Part shown: piece by piece, positions 1 to 8,857 of the stretch
Layout: each line of letters opens with the position of its first letter
How positions within the stretch are numbered: the first letter of the stretch is position 1
NCBI RefSeq assembly: GCF_947492455.1
Contig: NZ_CANLNB010000002.1
Coordinates: forward strand, 310,001 to 374,000
Reading direction: 5' to 3'
Length of the DNA stretch: 64,000 bases
Source of the DNA: an uncultured Aliiroseovarius sp.
GTDB taxonomy: Bacteria > Pseudomonadota > Alphaproteobacteria > Rhodobacterales > Rhodobacteraceae
Notes under the pieces: model-generated
What the model was told of the DNA's origin: nothing
The model's database searches: none
The model's input: only the letters and a program-made list of their open reading frames with translations
Translations under genes and position numbers: made by a program

Positions 1-1500
1 ATCAAAGGCAATCACGTAGCCTTCAAGCCCGCCTTCGTCATTCCTACGCGTGGCGATGCGCACCAGCAGGTTTTCTTGTTTGCCATTGCGGGTCAGGCGC
101 ATCTCTTGCTGGGCACTGGGCTGGCCCTGCGCAACGGCATCCAAAAGCGGCTGAAACTCTGGAACGACCAAAGACAACTCGTGCTCTTGGTCATTCTCGT
201 CCCTCACATCCAGCAAAAGCTCGGCAGCACGGTTCAGGAACGTCACCTGCCCGTCGGCATTCAGACCAATCACCCCCCCTGTGACCGAGCTGAGCACACT
301 GTCAAACAGACGTCGCCTGCGCTCGATCTGGTCGGTGTTTTCCAGCAAGCGATCGCGCTGCCCCTTCAGACGGCTGGTCATCTGGTTGAAGTAACGCCCC
401 AGCATCGAGATCTCGTCGTCGCCCTCTTCCTCGATGACGCGCACATCCAGATCCCCGGCCCCAACGCGTTGCGCTGCGCTGGCCAGACGCCCCACGGGGC
501 GCGACAGACGTTCGGCAAACCACATTCCCATCCAGATCGCGGCCAAGATCAGAATGGCGGCGAAGCCCAGATAAATCAGGCCAAACTGGAACAGACGTTG
601 CCCACGTTGCGATTCAAGTTGATTGTAAACGCGCGCGGCCTCTTGCGTTTCGTCCACCAGATCCAGGATCTCGCCATTCACGTCGCGCGTCAAAAGGATG
701 TAGTGATCCGAGAAGCCCTTCAGGCGGATCAACACGCGAAACTCGTTGATCTCCCAATCTTCGATCACCACGGCCTCGCCGTCTTCAGCTTTGGCAAATT
801 GTGCGGGCGTAGGTTGTTCATAGTCGAACAGATAGGACCGCGTACCGCGCACCCGGATCGTCCCATCGCCCGAGATCACATAGGCCTCGCGCAGGCCGCG
901 CTGAATACGCTCTTGTGCCTGCTGTAGAAGTTGCCCGACCTCGCCATCCGTCAGCAATAGCTGTGATCGCCGCTGTGCTTCTAAAAACACCTCGATGGCG
1001 CGCGCGTCTTGGATCAGACCGTCGCGGCTTTCTTCTTTATAGGCCTCAGCCGCTGCCCGCGAATTGCCCACCACTGTGCGCACCCGCTCGGAAAACCAGC
1101 CTTCAAGCCCCATATTCAAAGTCAGCATTGCAAAAATGGCCACAAGGATAGTCGGGCTAAGCGCAATGACCGCGAACACCCCAGTCAGACGTAGGTGCAA
1201 ACGAGAACCGGCGCTTTCCTTGCGGCGCGCGACGATCATGCGGCTGACACCGGCCAGCACAAACCCGGCGACCAAAATAACATAGATGAGGTCCGCAAGG
1301 ATGATCAGGCGAAGCGCGTTGCTGTCGGCGCCCTGCGCAAAGGGGCCAAGCGCCAAGAATGTGGTCACGGCCAAAATCGGCCCGAACACGATCATTCCAA
1401 ATGCGCCGTAAGAGCTGTACTTGCGCCAACGGCGCATCGACAGGTAACGCTCGTAATTCGACTTCCGCACCGCGCGCTGCGCCACTGTGCTCGCCCTCAT
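1..1500 (-). CDS. ntrY: NtrY-type nitrogen sensor histidine kinase, 3' part cut off by window edge
   Basis: Membrane sensor kinase of the NtrY/NtrX pair, which responds to nitrogen and redox state in alphaproteobacteria. The frame opens at an ATG at 1498-1500 and stays open for 500 codons to the left edge, so the HisKA and ATPase domains are missing here. An N-terminal hydrophobic region (about residues 25-95) is followed by a long extracytoplasmic region, a HAMP-like stretch ending near residue 385 (MLGRYFNQM from residue 366) and a PAS domain (about 395-500, with FLNRAAELLLD). It follows ntrC on the same strand after an 85-bp gap, the usual ntrB-ntrC-ntrY-ntrX order; ntrX should lie beyond the edge. 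The NtrY assignment rests on domain order and context. Confidence 0.88.
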   Translation of the reverse strand, partial: MRASTVAQRAVRKSNYERYLSMRRWRKYSSYGAFGMIVFGPILAVTTFLALGPFAQGADSNALRLIILADLIYVILVAGFVLAGVSRMIVARRKESAGSRLHLRLTGVFAVIALSPTILVAIFAMLTLNMGLEGWFSERVRTVVGNSRAAAEAYKEESRDGLIQDARAIEVFLEAQRRSQLLLTDGEVGQLLQQAQERIQRGLREAYVISGDGTIRVRGTRSYLFDYEQPTPAQFAKAEDGEAVVIEDWEINEFRVLIRLKGFSDHYILLTRDVNGEILDLVDETQEAARVYNQLESQRGQRLFQFGLIYLGFAAILILAAIWMGMWFAERLSRPVGRLASAAQRVGAGDLDVRVIEEEGDDEISMLGRYFNQMTSRLKGQRDRLLENTDQIERRRRLFDSVLSSVTGGVIGLNADGQVTFLNRAAELLLDVRDENDQEHELSLVVPEFQPLLDAVAQGQPSAQQEMRLTRNGKQENLLVRIATRRNDEGGLEGYVIAFD

Positions 1501-1585
1501 AAAATCTCTGTCCGCAGCCTCTTGCAGACAGTTGCCGCCAATGTGACTCGGATCTTGTGCCCGAATGCCACGCTATGTTGCTCTT

Positions 1586-2986
1586 TTACATCAACTTGCG
1601 ACGGCGTGTCACCTCGATTCCGAGCTCGGTGATCTTTTTGCGCAAGGTATTGCGGTTGATGCCTAGAAGATCAGCACATCTGGCCTGATTTCCACCCGTG
1701 GCGTCCAACGCGATTTCGATCAAAGGAAGCTCCATTTCCCGCAAAATGCGTTGATACAAGCCAGTTGGAGGCAACGCGCCGCCATGCAGATCGAAATATC
1801 GCTGCAGGTGTTGCGCGATCGTATCGGCCAGACGCCCATCGGCCATTTCCTGCCGAACCACGCCAGATCCCGAGGGGGCGCTGACCGCATGTCCGCCCGC
1901 GGCACCCAAAGCAACCTCGACTTCCGAGGCCGAGATATTGTCATCAACCCCGGTTACGGCCAGACGGCTGATCAGGTTCTCAAGCTCGCGCACATTTCCG
2001 GGCCACGGATAAGCGCGCAGAATGGCGGCCGCTTCTTCCGGCAGATGGCGTTTGGGCAGCCCGTCCTGAGCCGCGCGGCTCAGGAAGTGCTCGGCCAATC
2101 CAACGATGTCCTCGATCCGGTCGCGCAGCGGCGGCACTGGGATCACGATCCCCGCCAGACGATAATACAGGTCCGAGCGGAAGCGCCCGTCGGACGCGGC
2201 ATGCCCCAAATCCCCTTGCGAGATCGACAGAACGCGTGTGTTGTTGTCTGTCACCGCATCCAAAACGCGCGCTAAACGCCCTTGTGCCACGTCGTCCAAA
2301 TCCTGAATGCCGTCAAACAAGATAACCCCATCGCGTGCCCGAGACAGCAGCGTGCTCACAGCATCCGGATGGCTAAGATCATCGGGCGAGGCGACGATAA
2401 ACGGCGCGCTCCCGCGATCCGAGAAGTCGTGCAAGGCGCGCGCAATCAGTGACTTTCCGACTCCGCTTTCCCCAGTGATCAGCACGGGCAGGTCCACATT
2501 CAGAACCCGCGCGACAAGGCGATACAGCTCTTGCATGGCCGGGCTGTGCCCCACCAAGGGCAGATCATCCACGTCGCGCCCGGTCTGTGGGGGCGGGCTG
2601 ACGGGTTCAGCAGGACGGACGCGTTTGCGTTCCAATGCGCGCGCGGTGCGCTTCATCAGCTCTGGCAGATCAAAGGGCTTGGGTAGATAGTCAAAGGCAT
2701 CAGCCTCGGCCGCCTGAATGGCGGTCATGATCGTGTTCTGCGCCGAGATCACGATCACCGGCAGATCCGGGCGCAGCTTCAAGATCCGCGGTAAGGCTTC
2801 AAGCCCATTGCCATCCGGCATTACCACATCCGAGATCACGACGTCTCCGCGCCCCTCTTCCACCCATTTCATCAGGGTCTGGATCGAGCCCGTCGCATGC
2901 ACGCGGCACCCCGCGCGGGTCAGTGCCTGTGTCAGAACCGTGCGGATCGTGCGATCGTCATCGGCCACCAGTACTGTTCCATCCAT
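1586..2986 (-). CDS. ntrC: NtrC nitrogen regulator of the GAFTGA-less type
   Basis: Response regulator of nitrogen assimilation, partner of NtrB; 466 residues. The receiver covers about residues 1-115 with phospho-acceptor D53 in the SDVVMPDG motif. The AAA+ domain has Walker [10 protein letters not shown] at 171-179 and an intact FRSDLYYRL arginine region (269-277). The segment that should hold the sigma-54 contact loop GAFTGA is missing: [11 protein letters not shown] runs directly into LLSRARDG. Walker B reads ILFDG (222-226) where FLDE is usual. A Fis-type helix-turn-helix ends the protein (about 430-460). A GAFTGA-less NtrC that works with housekeeping polymerase is known from Rhodobacter capsulatus, so this is probably the same type and not a broken gene. 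It starts 11 bp after ntrB. Confidence 0.95.
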   Translation of the reverse strand: MDGTVLVADDDRTIRTVLTQALTRAGCRVHATGSIQTLMKWVEEGRGDVVISDVVMPDGNGLEALPRILKLRPDLPVIVISAQNTIMTAIQAAEADAFDYLPKPFDLPELMKRTARALERKRVRPAEPVSPPPQTGRDVDDLPLVGHSPAMQELYRLVARVLNVDLPVLITGESGVGKSLIARALHDFSDRGSAPFIVASPDDLSHPDAVSTLLSRARDGVILFDGIQDLDDVAQGRLARVLDAVTDNNTRVLSISQGDLGHAASDGRFRSDLYYRLAGIVIPVPPLRDRIEDIVGLAEHFLSRAAQDGLPKRHLPEEAAAILRAYPWPGNVRELENLISRLAVTGVDDNISASEVEVALGAAGGHAVSAPSGSGVVRQEMADGRLADTIAQHLQRYFDLHGGALPPTGLYQRILREMELPLIEIALDATGGNQARCADLLGINRNTLRKKITELGIEVTRRRKLM

Positions 2987-2997
2987 CTCAGGACTCC

Positions 2998-4086
2998 TTA
3001 CGGTTTGCTACTTGCGGGTTGCGGGGATTTTGCGACGGGAAGGCTGATCCGAAACGCTGTGCGTCCCGGCACCGAATTGACCGAGATCAGCGCGCCGTGA
3101 TCCGTGATGATTTTTGAGACCAAGGCCAGACCCAGACCGGTCCCGTTTTCACGGCCAGACACGAAGGGATCAAACACGCTATCCGCTATGTCCGGCGGAA
3201 GACCCGGACCATTATCAATGACCTCGACCTGAATGGGCAGATGCGCCTGCTCTCCATTCGGAAGGGGGACACGTAGGCCGCTATCGTAGAAGGTTTTCAA
3301 CGTGATTTTACCTTCGTTATCAGAAGCCTCTGATGCGTTCTTGATTAGATTCAGAAACACCTGCTGGATCTGATCCGCATCTACGAACACATCCGGCAGG
3401 GACGGATCATAGACCTTGGACACCTCCATCCCCGAGGCATAACCCAACTGCGCCGTTGCCCAGGCACGGTCCAGCAGATCGTGGATATTCGTCGGCTGCC
3501 GCTCTGGCGGGCGCAAATCTCCGAACCGTTCAACCTGATCCAAAAGCGCAACGACGCGCCGGGTCTCGGCCACGATCAGATCGGTCATTTCCTGATCTTC
3601 CGGCGGCAAGGACATCGACAAAAGCTGCGCAGCGCCCGAGATCCCCGCCAGCGGGTTCTTGATCTCGTGTGCCAGCATCTCGGCCATGCCGATGGCCTGA
3701 CGGGCGGCGGATTTCGTGTCTTGGACCTGCCCCAGCGTGTCCGATCCACCGCGCGGCTGCAGGATCACGATGTAGCCTGCAGAAGGTCCAGCCTCTTCGG
3801 GCAGAGGGGCAATGCGTAGGTTCACGTCGCGGGTAGACCCATCCGACAGGCGCAAATCTACGCCATCCACATAAAGCGCGTTGCTGCTTTCACGGACACG
3901 TTTCAGAAGTTCGTCAAAATCCAGCGAAAACCCGAGCGTGACATTGGGGTGCCTGCCGACCAGCCGCCGCTCGGACAGGTTCAGAAAGCTCTCAGCCGCG
4001 CCGTTGACGCGCAGCACAAGCCCCTGACTATCCAGTTCCAGCCCCGGCACGGGTAGGACAGACCAGATGTGATCATCATTGGTCAT
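2998..4086 (-). CDS. ntrB: NtrB nitrogen sensor histidine kinase/phosphatase
   Basis: Cytoplasmic PII-responsive kinase that phosphorylates and dephosphorylates NtrC; 362 residues. A PAS domain (about 8-110) precedes the HisKA box HEIKNPLAG with H140, an N box (NLIKNASEA) and the ATP-lid motif [10 protein letters not shown] near the C-terminus. No membrane segment is visible, as expected for NtrB. The ATG overlaps the dusB stop by four bases (ATGA) and an AAGGAAGG ribosome site lies just inside dusB, so translation is probably coupled. It is followed by ntrC after 11 bp. Confidence 0.95.
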   Translation of the reverse strand: MTNDDHIWSVLPVPGLELDSQGLVLRVNGAAESFLNLSERRLVGRHPNVTLGFSLDFDELLKRVRESSNALYVDGVDLRLSDGSTRDVNLRIAPLPEEAGPSAGYIVILQPRGGSDTLGQVQDTKSAARQAIGMAEMLAHEIKNPLAGISGAAQLLSMSLPPEDQEMTDLIVAETRRVVALLDQVERFGDLRPPERQPTNIHDLLDRAWATAQLGYASGMEVSKVYDPSLPDVFVDADQIQQVFLNLIKNASEASDNEGKITLKTFYDSGLRVPLPNGEQAHLPIQVEVIDNGPGLPPDIADSVFDPFVSGRENGTGLGLALVSKIITDHGALISVNSVPGRTAFRISLPVAKSPQPASSKP

Positions 4087-5063
4087 GCGGCCTTCCTTTC
4101 GGGACTAAGGGCTTGTGGGATGAGATCAATGACCTGCATTGGGTCGCGCGACGACAGGACCTGTCGCCGCAAATCGGGTGCGGTGCCCGCGTCATCCATG
4201 TACCAGCCCAAATGCTTACGGATGACACGCGCGCCCAGATCAGGACCATAGAAATCCAGACTGGCGCGATAGTGGTCCGCGACCAGCTGCGCCAAGGCGT
4301 CTCCGCTGGGAATAGCGGGCGCTGGCGCGCCGTAAAGGTCATGGGCGACTTGGGCCAAAAGCCAAGGCCGTCCGCCCGAACCGCGCCCGATCATCACGCC
4401 GTCCGCGCCGCTTTGCTCAAGTGCTTGGCGTGCGGTGGCGCTGTCGACGATGTCTCCGTTCGCGATGACGGGGATCGACACCGCCTCTTTCACTGGGCGG
4501 ATTGCAGCCCAGTTGGCCGTGCCCTTGTAAAACTGACAGCGCGTACGCCCGTGAATGGTGATCAGCTGAATGCCCGCGCCCTCGGCCAATCGTGCCAGCT
4601 CGGGTGCGTTCAGGCTGCTGTCATCCCACCCCAGCCGGGTTTTTAGCGTGACGGGAATGCTGACTGCGCTGACAATCGCCTCGATCAGGCGGAGCGCATG
4701 GTCCAGATCGCGCATCAAGGCCGATCCGGACATGCCGCCGACCACCTTCCGGGCCGGGCAGCCCATATTGATGTCAATCAGCCGCGCGCCGTTCTGTTCG
4801 ACCATACGCGCTGCTTCGCCCGCCCAGTAGACATCCCGCGCCGCCAGCTGGACCGAGGTCTTGTCCAACCCGAACCCCAGTTCGGCCCGCTCACGGACAC
4901 CGGGTTTGGCTTGCACCATTTCTTGGCTGGCCACCATTTCGGACACCACAAGCCCCGCCCCGAAGGACGAGACGAGGTTGCGAAACGGCAAATCAGTGAT
5001 CCCAGCCATCGGGGCCAGAATCACGGGCGTTTCCAGTTGAAGGGGTCCGACGGAAAGAGACAT
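4083..5063 (-). CDS. dusB: tRNA-dihydrouridine synthase DusB (NifR3)
   Basis: FMN-dependent reductase that makes dihydrouridine in tRNA. First gene of the dusB(nifR3)-ntrB-ntrC-ntrY cluster typical of Rhodobacterales. 326 residues from the chosen start MSLSVGPLQL. Visible family motifs: APMAGITDLPFRN near the N-terminus, INMGCPARKVVGG with the catalytic cysteine, VTLKTRLGWDD, ITIHGRTR, and ANGDI plus GVMIGRGSGGRPW in the FMN phosphate region. The ATG at 5061-5063 has an AAGGA ribosome site six bases upstream; an in-frame opening 50 codons further up lacks such a site and encodes nothing family-like. The promoter should lie in the 166-bp gap to the divergent ispDF. Confidence 0.95.
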   Translation of the reverse strand: MSLSVGPLQLETPVILAPMAGITDLPFRNLVSSFGAGLVVSEMVASQEMVQAKPGVRERAELGFGLDKTSVQLAARDVYWAGEAARMVEQNGARLIDINMGCPARKVVGGMSGSALMRDLDHALRLIEAIVSAVSIPVTLKTRLGWDDSSLNAPELARLAEGAGIQLITIHGRTRCQFYKGTANWAAIRPVKEAVSIPVIANGDIVDSATARQALEQSGADGVMIGRGSGGRPWLLAQVAHDLYGAPAPAIPSGDALAQLVADHYRASLDFYGPDLGARVIRKHLGWYMDDAGTAPDLRRQVLSSRDPMQVIDLIPQALSPERKAA

Positions 5064-5229
5064 GCTTATTCCTTGTGCATTGCGTATAGTTAGGGCTGAC
5101 CGCCCGAAATATATCAATATTTCGCGGAGTATTCGAGCATCGGATTTATTTTCTGCACATTTTTTAGGCAGATTTTCAGGCGCAGACTGCAGAGTTGTCC
5201 TTCCTCTAAGCACAGCCTAAACAACTTGT

Positions 5230-6384
5230 ATGACGACAGCAGCCATCATCGTGGCCGCCGGGCGCGGAACGCGTGCAGGTGGCGAAGTGCCGAAGCAATG
5301 GCGCCAGATTGCCGGGGGCAGCGTGGCCGCCCATACGGTGCACGCGTTTCGGGCGCATCCCAAGATCTCGCAGATCATTCTGGTGATTCACCCCGATGAT
5401 CACGGCTTCGCTGATCCGATCGAGGGCCTCACTTTGGTGCATGGTGGGGCGACGCGGGATGCGAGCGTCTTTGCCGGCCTTCAGGCGCTGCAATCAGACG
5501 CTCCGGATCGTGTGCTGATCCATGACGTCGCACGGCCTTTGGTCTCGGAGCAAGTGATCCATGATGTGATCGCCGCGCTCGACCACGCGCCGGGTGCGGC
5601 CCCTGCCCTTCAGGTCACCGATGCCCTGTGGCGCGGGACGGATGGGAAAGTGACGGGGACGCAGGATCGCACGGGGCTGTTTCGCGCTCAGACCCCTCAG
5701 GGCTTCCGCTTCGCTGACATTCTGGCCGCGCATTCGGCGCATTCAGGCGGTGCTGCTGATGATGTCGAGGTCGCCCGCGCTGCCGGGCTGGACGTCACCA
5801 TTGTTGACGGCGACGAACAGAACTTGAAAATCACCACACCCGGCGATTTCGCCCGGGCCGAGCGTCTGCTGATGCAGCGCCAAGACAAGAACAAGGAGAG
5901 CCGGATGGATATTCGGGTGGGCAGTGGCTACGACGTGCATGCCTTTACGGACGGGGATCACGTGATCCTCTGCGGCGTCACAATCCCGCATGAGCGCAAG
6001 CTGAAGGGCCATTCGGATGCCGATGTGGGCATGCATGCGCTGACGGACGCCATCTATGGCGCGCTGGCGGATGGCGATATTGGCCAACATTTCCCGCCCT
6101 CGGACCCGCAGTGGAAGGGGGCTGCCAGCGACATCTTCCTGCGCCATGCGGTCGCGCTGGCGGGGGAACGCGGCTATCAGATCTCGAATGTCGATGTGAC
6201 GCTGATCTGCGAGCAACCCAAGATTGGTCCGCATGCGCTGGCCATGCGCGAAGCGCTGTCTGACATCATGGGATTGGCCGTGGACCGGATCAGCGTGAAA
6301 GCCACCACCAGCGAACGGCTGGGCTTTACCGGACGGTCGGAAGGCATCGCCTCGATGGCCACGGCAACCCTGATCGGAGCCTGA
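5230..6384 (+). CDS. ispDF: Bifunctional IspD-IspF (MEP cytidylyltransferase / MECDP synthase)
   Basis: Two steps of the non-mevalonate isoprenoid pathway in one 384-residue polypeptide. The IspD part (about 1-220) starts with the nucleotide-binding motif [12 protein letters not shown] and carries [16 protein letters not shown] short charged linker leads to IspF from M226: GSGYDVHAF gives the metal-binding D-x-H, followed by [14 protein letters not shown] and the terminal [13 protein letters not shown]. Fusion of the two is common in alphaproteobacteria. Upstream of M226 is a strong AAGGAG ribosome-site sequence with six-base spacing (5893-5898), so some free IspF may also be made. It heads a tight ispDF-pgpA-pncC operon. 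Confidence 0.97.
   Translation: MTTAAIIVAAGRGTRAGGEVPKQWRQIAGGSVAAHTVHAFRAHPKISQIILVIHPDDHGFADPIEGLTLVHGGATRDASVFAGLQALQSDAPDRVLIHDVARPLVSEQVIHDVIAALDHAPGAAPALQVTDALWRGTDGKVTGTQDRTGLFRAQTPQGFRFADILAAHSAHSGGAADDVEVARAAGLDVTIVDGDEQNLKITTPGDFARAERLLMQRQDKNKESRMDIRVGSGYDVHAFTDGDHVILCGVTIPHERKLKGHSDADVGMHALTDAIYGALADGDIGQHFPPSDPQWKGAASDIFLRHAVALAGERGYQISNVDVTLICEQPKIGPHALAMREALSDIMGLAVDRISVKATTSERLGFTGRSEGIASMATATLIGA
5893..5907 (+). promoter_or_regulatory. Internal Shine-Dalgarno and ATG at the IspD/IspF junction
   Basis: AAGGAG at 5893-5898, six bases, then ATG at 5905, exactly at the first residue of the IspF domain. Such a well-spaced site in the linker of a fused gene may be a relic of two separate genes or an active internal start. 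Confidence 0.5.
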
Positions 6385-6385
6385 C

Positions 6386-6886
6386 ATGAGCCCTGCAACC
6401 GCCAAGCTGATCGCCACCTTCTTCTATTCCGGCCTTCTGCGCCCTGCCCCCGGCACTTGGGGCAGCCTGGCCGCCCTGCCCGCCGCGTGGCTTTTGCACC
6501 AGATCGGCGGCCCCGTCGCCCTGACCGGCGCCACCATTCTGGCCTATCTGATCGGCGTGAAAGCGACCGAGGCATACACCGCGGGAAAATCCGACCACGA
6601 CCCCTCGGAAGTGGTGATCGACGAAGTCGTCGGCATGTGGATCGCGCTGTTCCCGGTGTCTTTCGGCGCGCGGATGATGGGCGCGGACATTCTGGCGCTC
6701 TATCCCGGTTGGATCGTGGCCTTCTTGGCATTTCGTCTGTTTGACATCACCAAATGGGGCCCGATTGGCAAAGCTGACCGGCGCGGAGATGCTACGGGCG
6801 TCATGATGGATGACGTCTGGGCCGGTGTCGCCGCCGCAATCGTCGTGATCGTCACGGCCTACGCCGCGCACGGGCTGATGGCATGA
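6386..6886 (+). CDS. pgpA: Phosphatidylglycerophosphatase A
   Basis: Integral membrane phosphatase that converts phosphatidylglycerophosphate to phosphatidylglycerol; 166 residues, normal for PgpA. The family signature GTWGSLAALPAA is near residue 30 and DPSEVVIDEVVGMWIAL near residue 75, followed by FLAFRLFDITKWGPI. Several hydrophobic helices are visible. The ATG comes one base after the ispDF stop and the TGA overlaps the start of the next gene (ATGA), so the three genes are probably translated in series. Confidence 0.93.
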   Translation: MSPATAKLIATFFYSGLLRPAPGTWGSLAALPAAWLLHQIGGPVALTGATILAYLIGVKATEAYTAGKSDHDPSEVVIDEVVGMWIALFPVSFGARMMGADILALYPGWIVAFLAFRLFDITKWGPIGKADRRGDATGVMMDDVWAGVAAAIVVIVTAYAAHGLMA

Positions 6887-7368
6887 GCGATGCCGCCGCC
6901 CTTCTGGACCTTTGCCGTGTGCATGGCTTGAAGCTCGCCACGGCAGAGAGCTGTACCGGAGGCATGGTCGGCGCATGGCTGACCGAGGTTCCGGGCAGCT
7001 CGGACGTGTTCGATCGCGGCTTCATCACCTATTCCAACGCCGCCAAGCAGGACATGCTGGGTGTTACCTCTGACAGCTTAACAGCATTCGGGGCCGTGTC
7101 CGAGAAGGTCGCCGCTGAAATGGCCTCTGGCGCATTGGCCCGGTCACAGGCCGATATTGCCGTCTCAATCACCGGGATCGCGGGCCCCGGCGGGTCAGAC
7201 CACAAGCCCGAGGGCCGCGTCTGTTTCGGGCTGGCCTATGGCGATACGGCCCAAGTCGAAACGCAAGACTTCGGAGCAATCGGGCGGGACAAGGTGCGCG
7301 AGGCTGCTGCAAAACACGCCATTGCACTGCTTATACAAGGGGCAAAACTAAAATCTGACCGCGGCTGA
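6883..7368 (+). CDS. pncC: CinA C-terminal-type nicotinamide-nucleotide amidase
   Basis: Stand-alone CinA C-terminal domain (161 residues) that deamidates nicotinamide mononucleotide in pyridine nucleotide salvage. The active-site region TAESCTGG is near residue 20 with the catalytic serine, and ITGIAGPGG is near residue 105. There is no N-terminal CinA (MoCF-like) domain, so it matches PncC/YgaD and not full-length CinA. It overlaps pgpA by four bases and ends the ispDF operon; no terminator is obvious in the following 172 bp. Confidence 0.92.
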   Translation: MSDAAALLDLCRVHGLKLATAESCTGGMVGAWLTEVPGSSDVFDRGFITYSNAAKQDMLGVTSDSLTAFGAVSEKVAAEMASGALARSQADIAVSITGIAGPGGSDHKPEGRVCFGLAYGDTAQVETQDFGAIGRDKVREAAAKHAIALLIQGAKLKSDRG

Positions 7369-7540
7369 TCCATTCGCATCACGCGCAATCTGCGTGCAAT
7401 GCCCTAAGCATCACGCCTATTTATTAAGCAGACTTTGTTTTCCGCCCCACATTCTCCTTCAAAATGCGCGTTCCGGGTGCCTAACGCCAGAAATTCCATC
7501 ACACCCCACTCAAACGGTTTCAAACCCGAAGGAGGGGAAT

Positions 7541-8722
7541 ATGAACGGCGCAGATACCGCCTGGATCATCGTAGCCACCGCATTGGTGCTTTTCATGTCA
7601 TTGCCAGGGCTGGCGCTGTTCTATGGCGGCCTTGTGCGGGCGCGCAACGTGCTGAGTGTTTTCATGCACGTTTACGCCATCGCCTGTTTGATGAGCATCC
7701 TGTGGCTGGCCTTCGGCTATACCATCGCCTTTGGCGACGCCACGCATGGCTGGTTCGGATCGCTGGATAAGGCGTTCCTGTCGGGTGTCACCGCTGACAG
7801 CCTGTCGGGCACCCTGCCCGAGGTTCTGTTCTTTGCCTTCCAGATGACCTTCGCGATCATCACCCCGGCACTGATCGTCGGCGCCTATGTGGAACGCGTG
7901 GGCTTTGGCTTTGTCCTGACCTTCTCGTCTCTGTGGATGCTCTTGTGCTACGCCCCGGTCGTGCATTGGATCTGGGGCGGCGGCGCACTGGCGGATGGCG
8001 GCATCTTTGGCGAGATCGGCACCCGTGACTTTGCAGGCGGCATCGTGGTGCACGAGACCGCAGGCATCGCAGCCTTGATGATTGCCGTGGCTCTTGGCCC
8101 GCGCAAGCACCGCACCACTCCGCCCCACGCGCCGTGGATGGTCTTCGTGGGCGCTGCCATGCTGTGGGTCGGCTGGTTCGGCTTCAATGGTGGCTCGCAA
8201 CTGGCCGCAGACGGCGGGGCCGCGATGGCCATCACCGTGACCCATATCTCGGCCGCCACAGCTTCGCTGAGCTGGGCGCTGTATGAAAAGATCAAATATG
8301 GCAAAGCCAGCCTTGTGGGCATCGTGACCGGCACCATCGCGGGTCTGGCCTCGATCACCCCGGCCTCTGGCTTTGTTGGCCCGATTGCAGCTCTGATCAT
8401 CGGCGCAGTCGCCGGTATCCTGTGCCAAGAAGCGGTCAACGTCGTGCGCAACAAGCTGAACATCGATGATACGCTGGACGTGTTCGCAGTCCATGGCGTC
8501 GGCGGCATCTTTGGCACGATTATGATCGCGGTCTTCGGCCAGGGCAGCTTTGTCGCTCAGTTCGGTGCGTTGATCATCGTTGGTGTCTTCACCTTCGTCG
8601 TAACCTACGTCCTGATCAAGCTGACCGCCGCCATCACGCCGCTGCGCGTTGATCTGGAAAGCGAAGTCAACGGTCTGGACCTGTCGGCCCACGGCGAGCG
8701 TGCTTACGACATCACCTCGTAA
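7541..8722 (+). CDS. amtB: Ammonium transporter AmtB
   Basis: Inner-membrane ammonium channel, 393 residues and about eleven hydrophobic helices. The start MNGADTAW at 7541 has a GGAGG ribosome site six bases upstream; an earlier in-frame opening would add 49 non-family residues. The conserved pore acid D163 and the twin histidines H171 and H318 are present, the first in VVHETAG and the second in AVHGVGG. No glnK gene precedes it, which is unusual because PII normally gates AmtB. It is only about 2.5 kb from the ntr genes but on the other strand. The 172-bp leader shows no clear -24/-12 promoter, in keeping with a GAFTGA-less NtrC. Confidence 0.95.
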   Translation: MNGADTAWIIVATALVLFMSLPGLALFYGGLVRARNVLSVFMHVYAIACLMSILWLAFGYTIAFGDATHGWFGSLDKAFLSGVTADSLSGTLPEVLFFAFQMTFAIITPALIVGAYVERVGFGFVLTFSSLWMLLCYAPVVHWIWGGGALADGGIFGEIGTRDFAGGIVVHETAGIAALMIAVALGPRKHRTTPPHAPWMVFVGAAMLWVGWFGFNGGSQLAADGGAAMAITVTHISAATASLSWALYEKIKYGKASLVGIVTGTIAGLASITPASGFVGPIAALIIGAVAGILCQEAVNVVRNKLNIDDTLDVFAVHGVGGIFGTIMIAVFGQGSFVAQFGALIIVGVFTFVVTYVLIKLTAAITPLRVDLESEVNGLDLSAHGERAYDITS

Positions 8723-8745
8723 ATCTGCCCACTCACGGCTCCGGG

Positions 8746-8776
8746 AAAGGCGAAGGCGCAAGCTTTCGCCTTTTCC
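8746..8776 (+). terminator. Intrinsic terminator after amtB
   Basis: AAAGGCGAA (8746-8754) pairs with TTCGCCTTT (8765-8773) and is followed by a T-rich tail (TCCTTTT), 24 bases after the amtB stop. Confidence 0.8.
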
Positions 8777-8803
8777 TTTTGCGCCCTTCGCCCGGGCGCT
8801 CTC

Positions 8804-8832
8804 TTGAAAGCTTTGCGTCAAGTGCCCATAAG
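8804..8832 (+). promoter_or_regulatory. Putative housekeeping promoter of the CorC-like gene
   Basis: TTGAAA (8804-8809), a 17-bp spacer and CATAAG (8827-8832), placed between the amtB terminator and the next start codon. Found by eye; the -10 element is weak. Confidence 0.35.
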
Positions 8833-8857
8833 ATTGTGAAGAACAATGGAGTTTTCG

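Noticed and set aside
7369-7540. Sigma-54 (-24/-12) promoter before amtB
   Set aside because: No TGGC-N7/8-TTGC type pair with the required spacing was found by eye.
7598-8821. 407-codon minus-strand frame opposite amtB
   Set aside because: Shadow of a membrane protein gene: charged low-complexity product without motifs.
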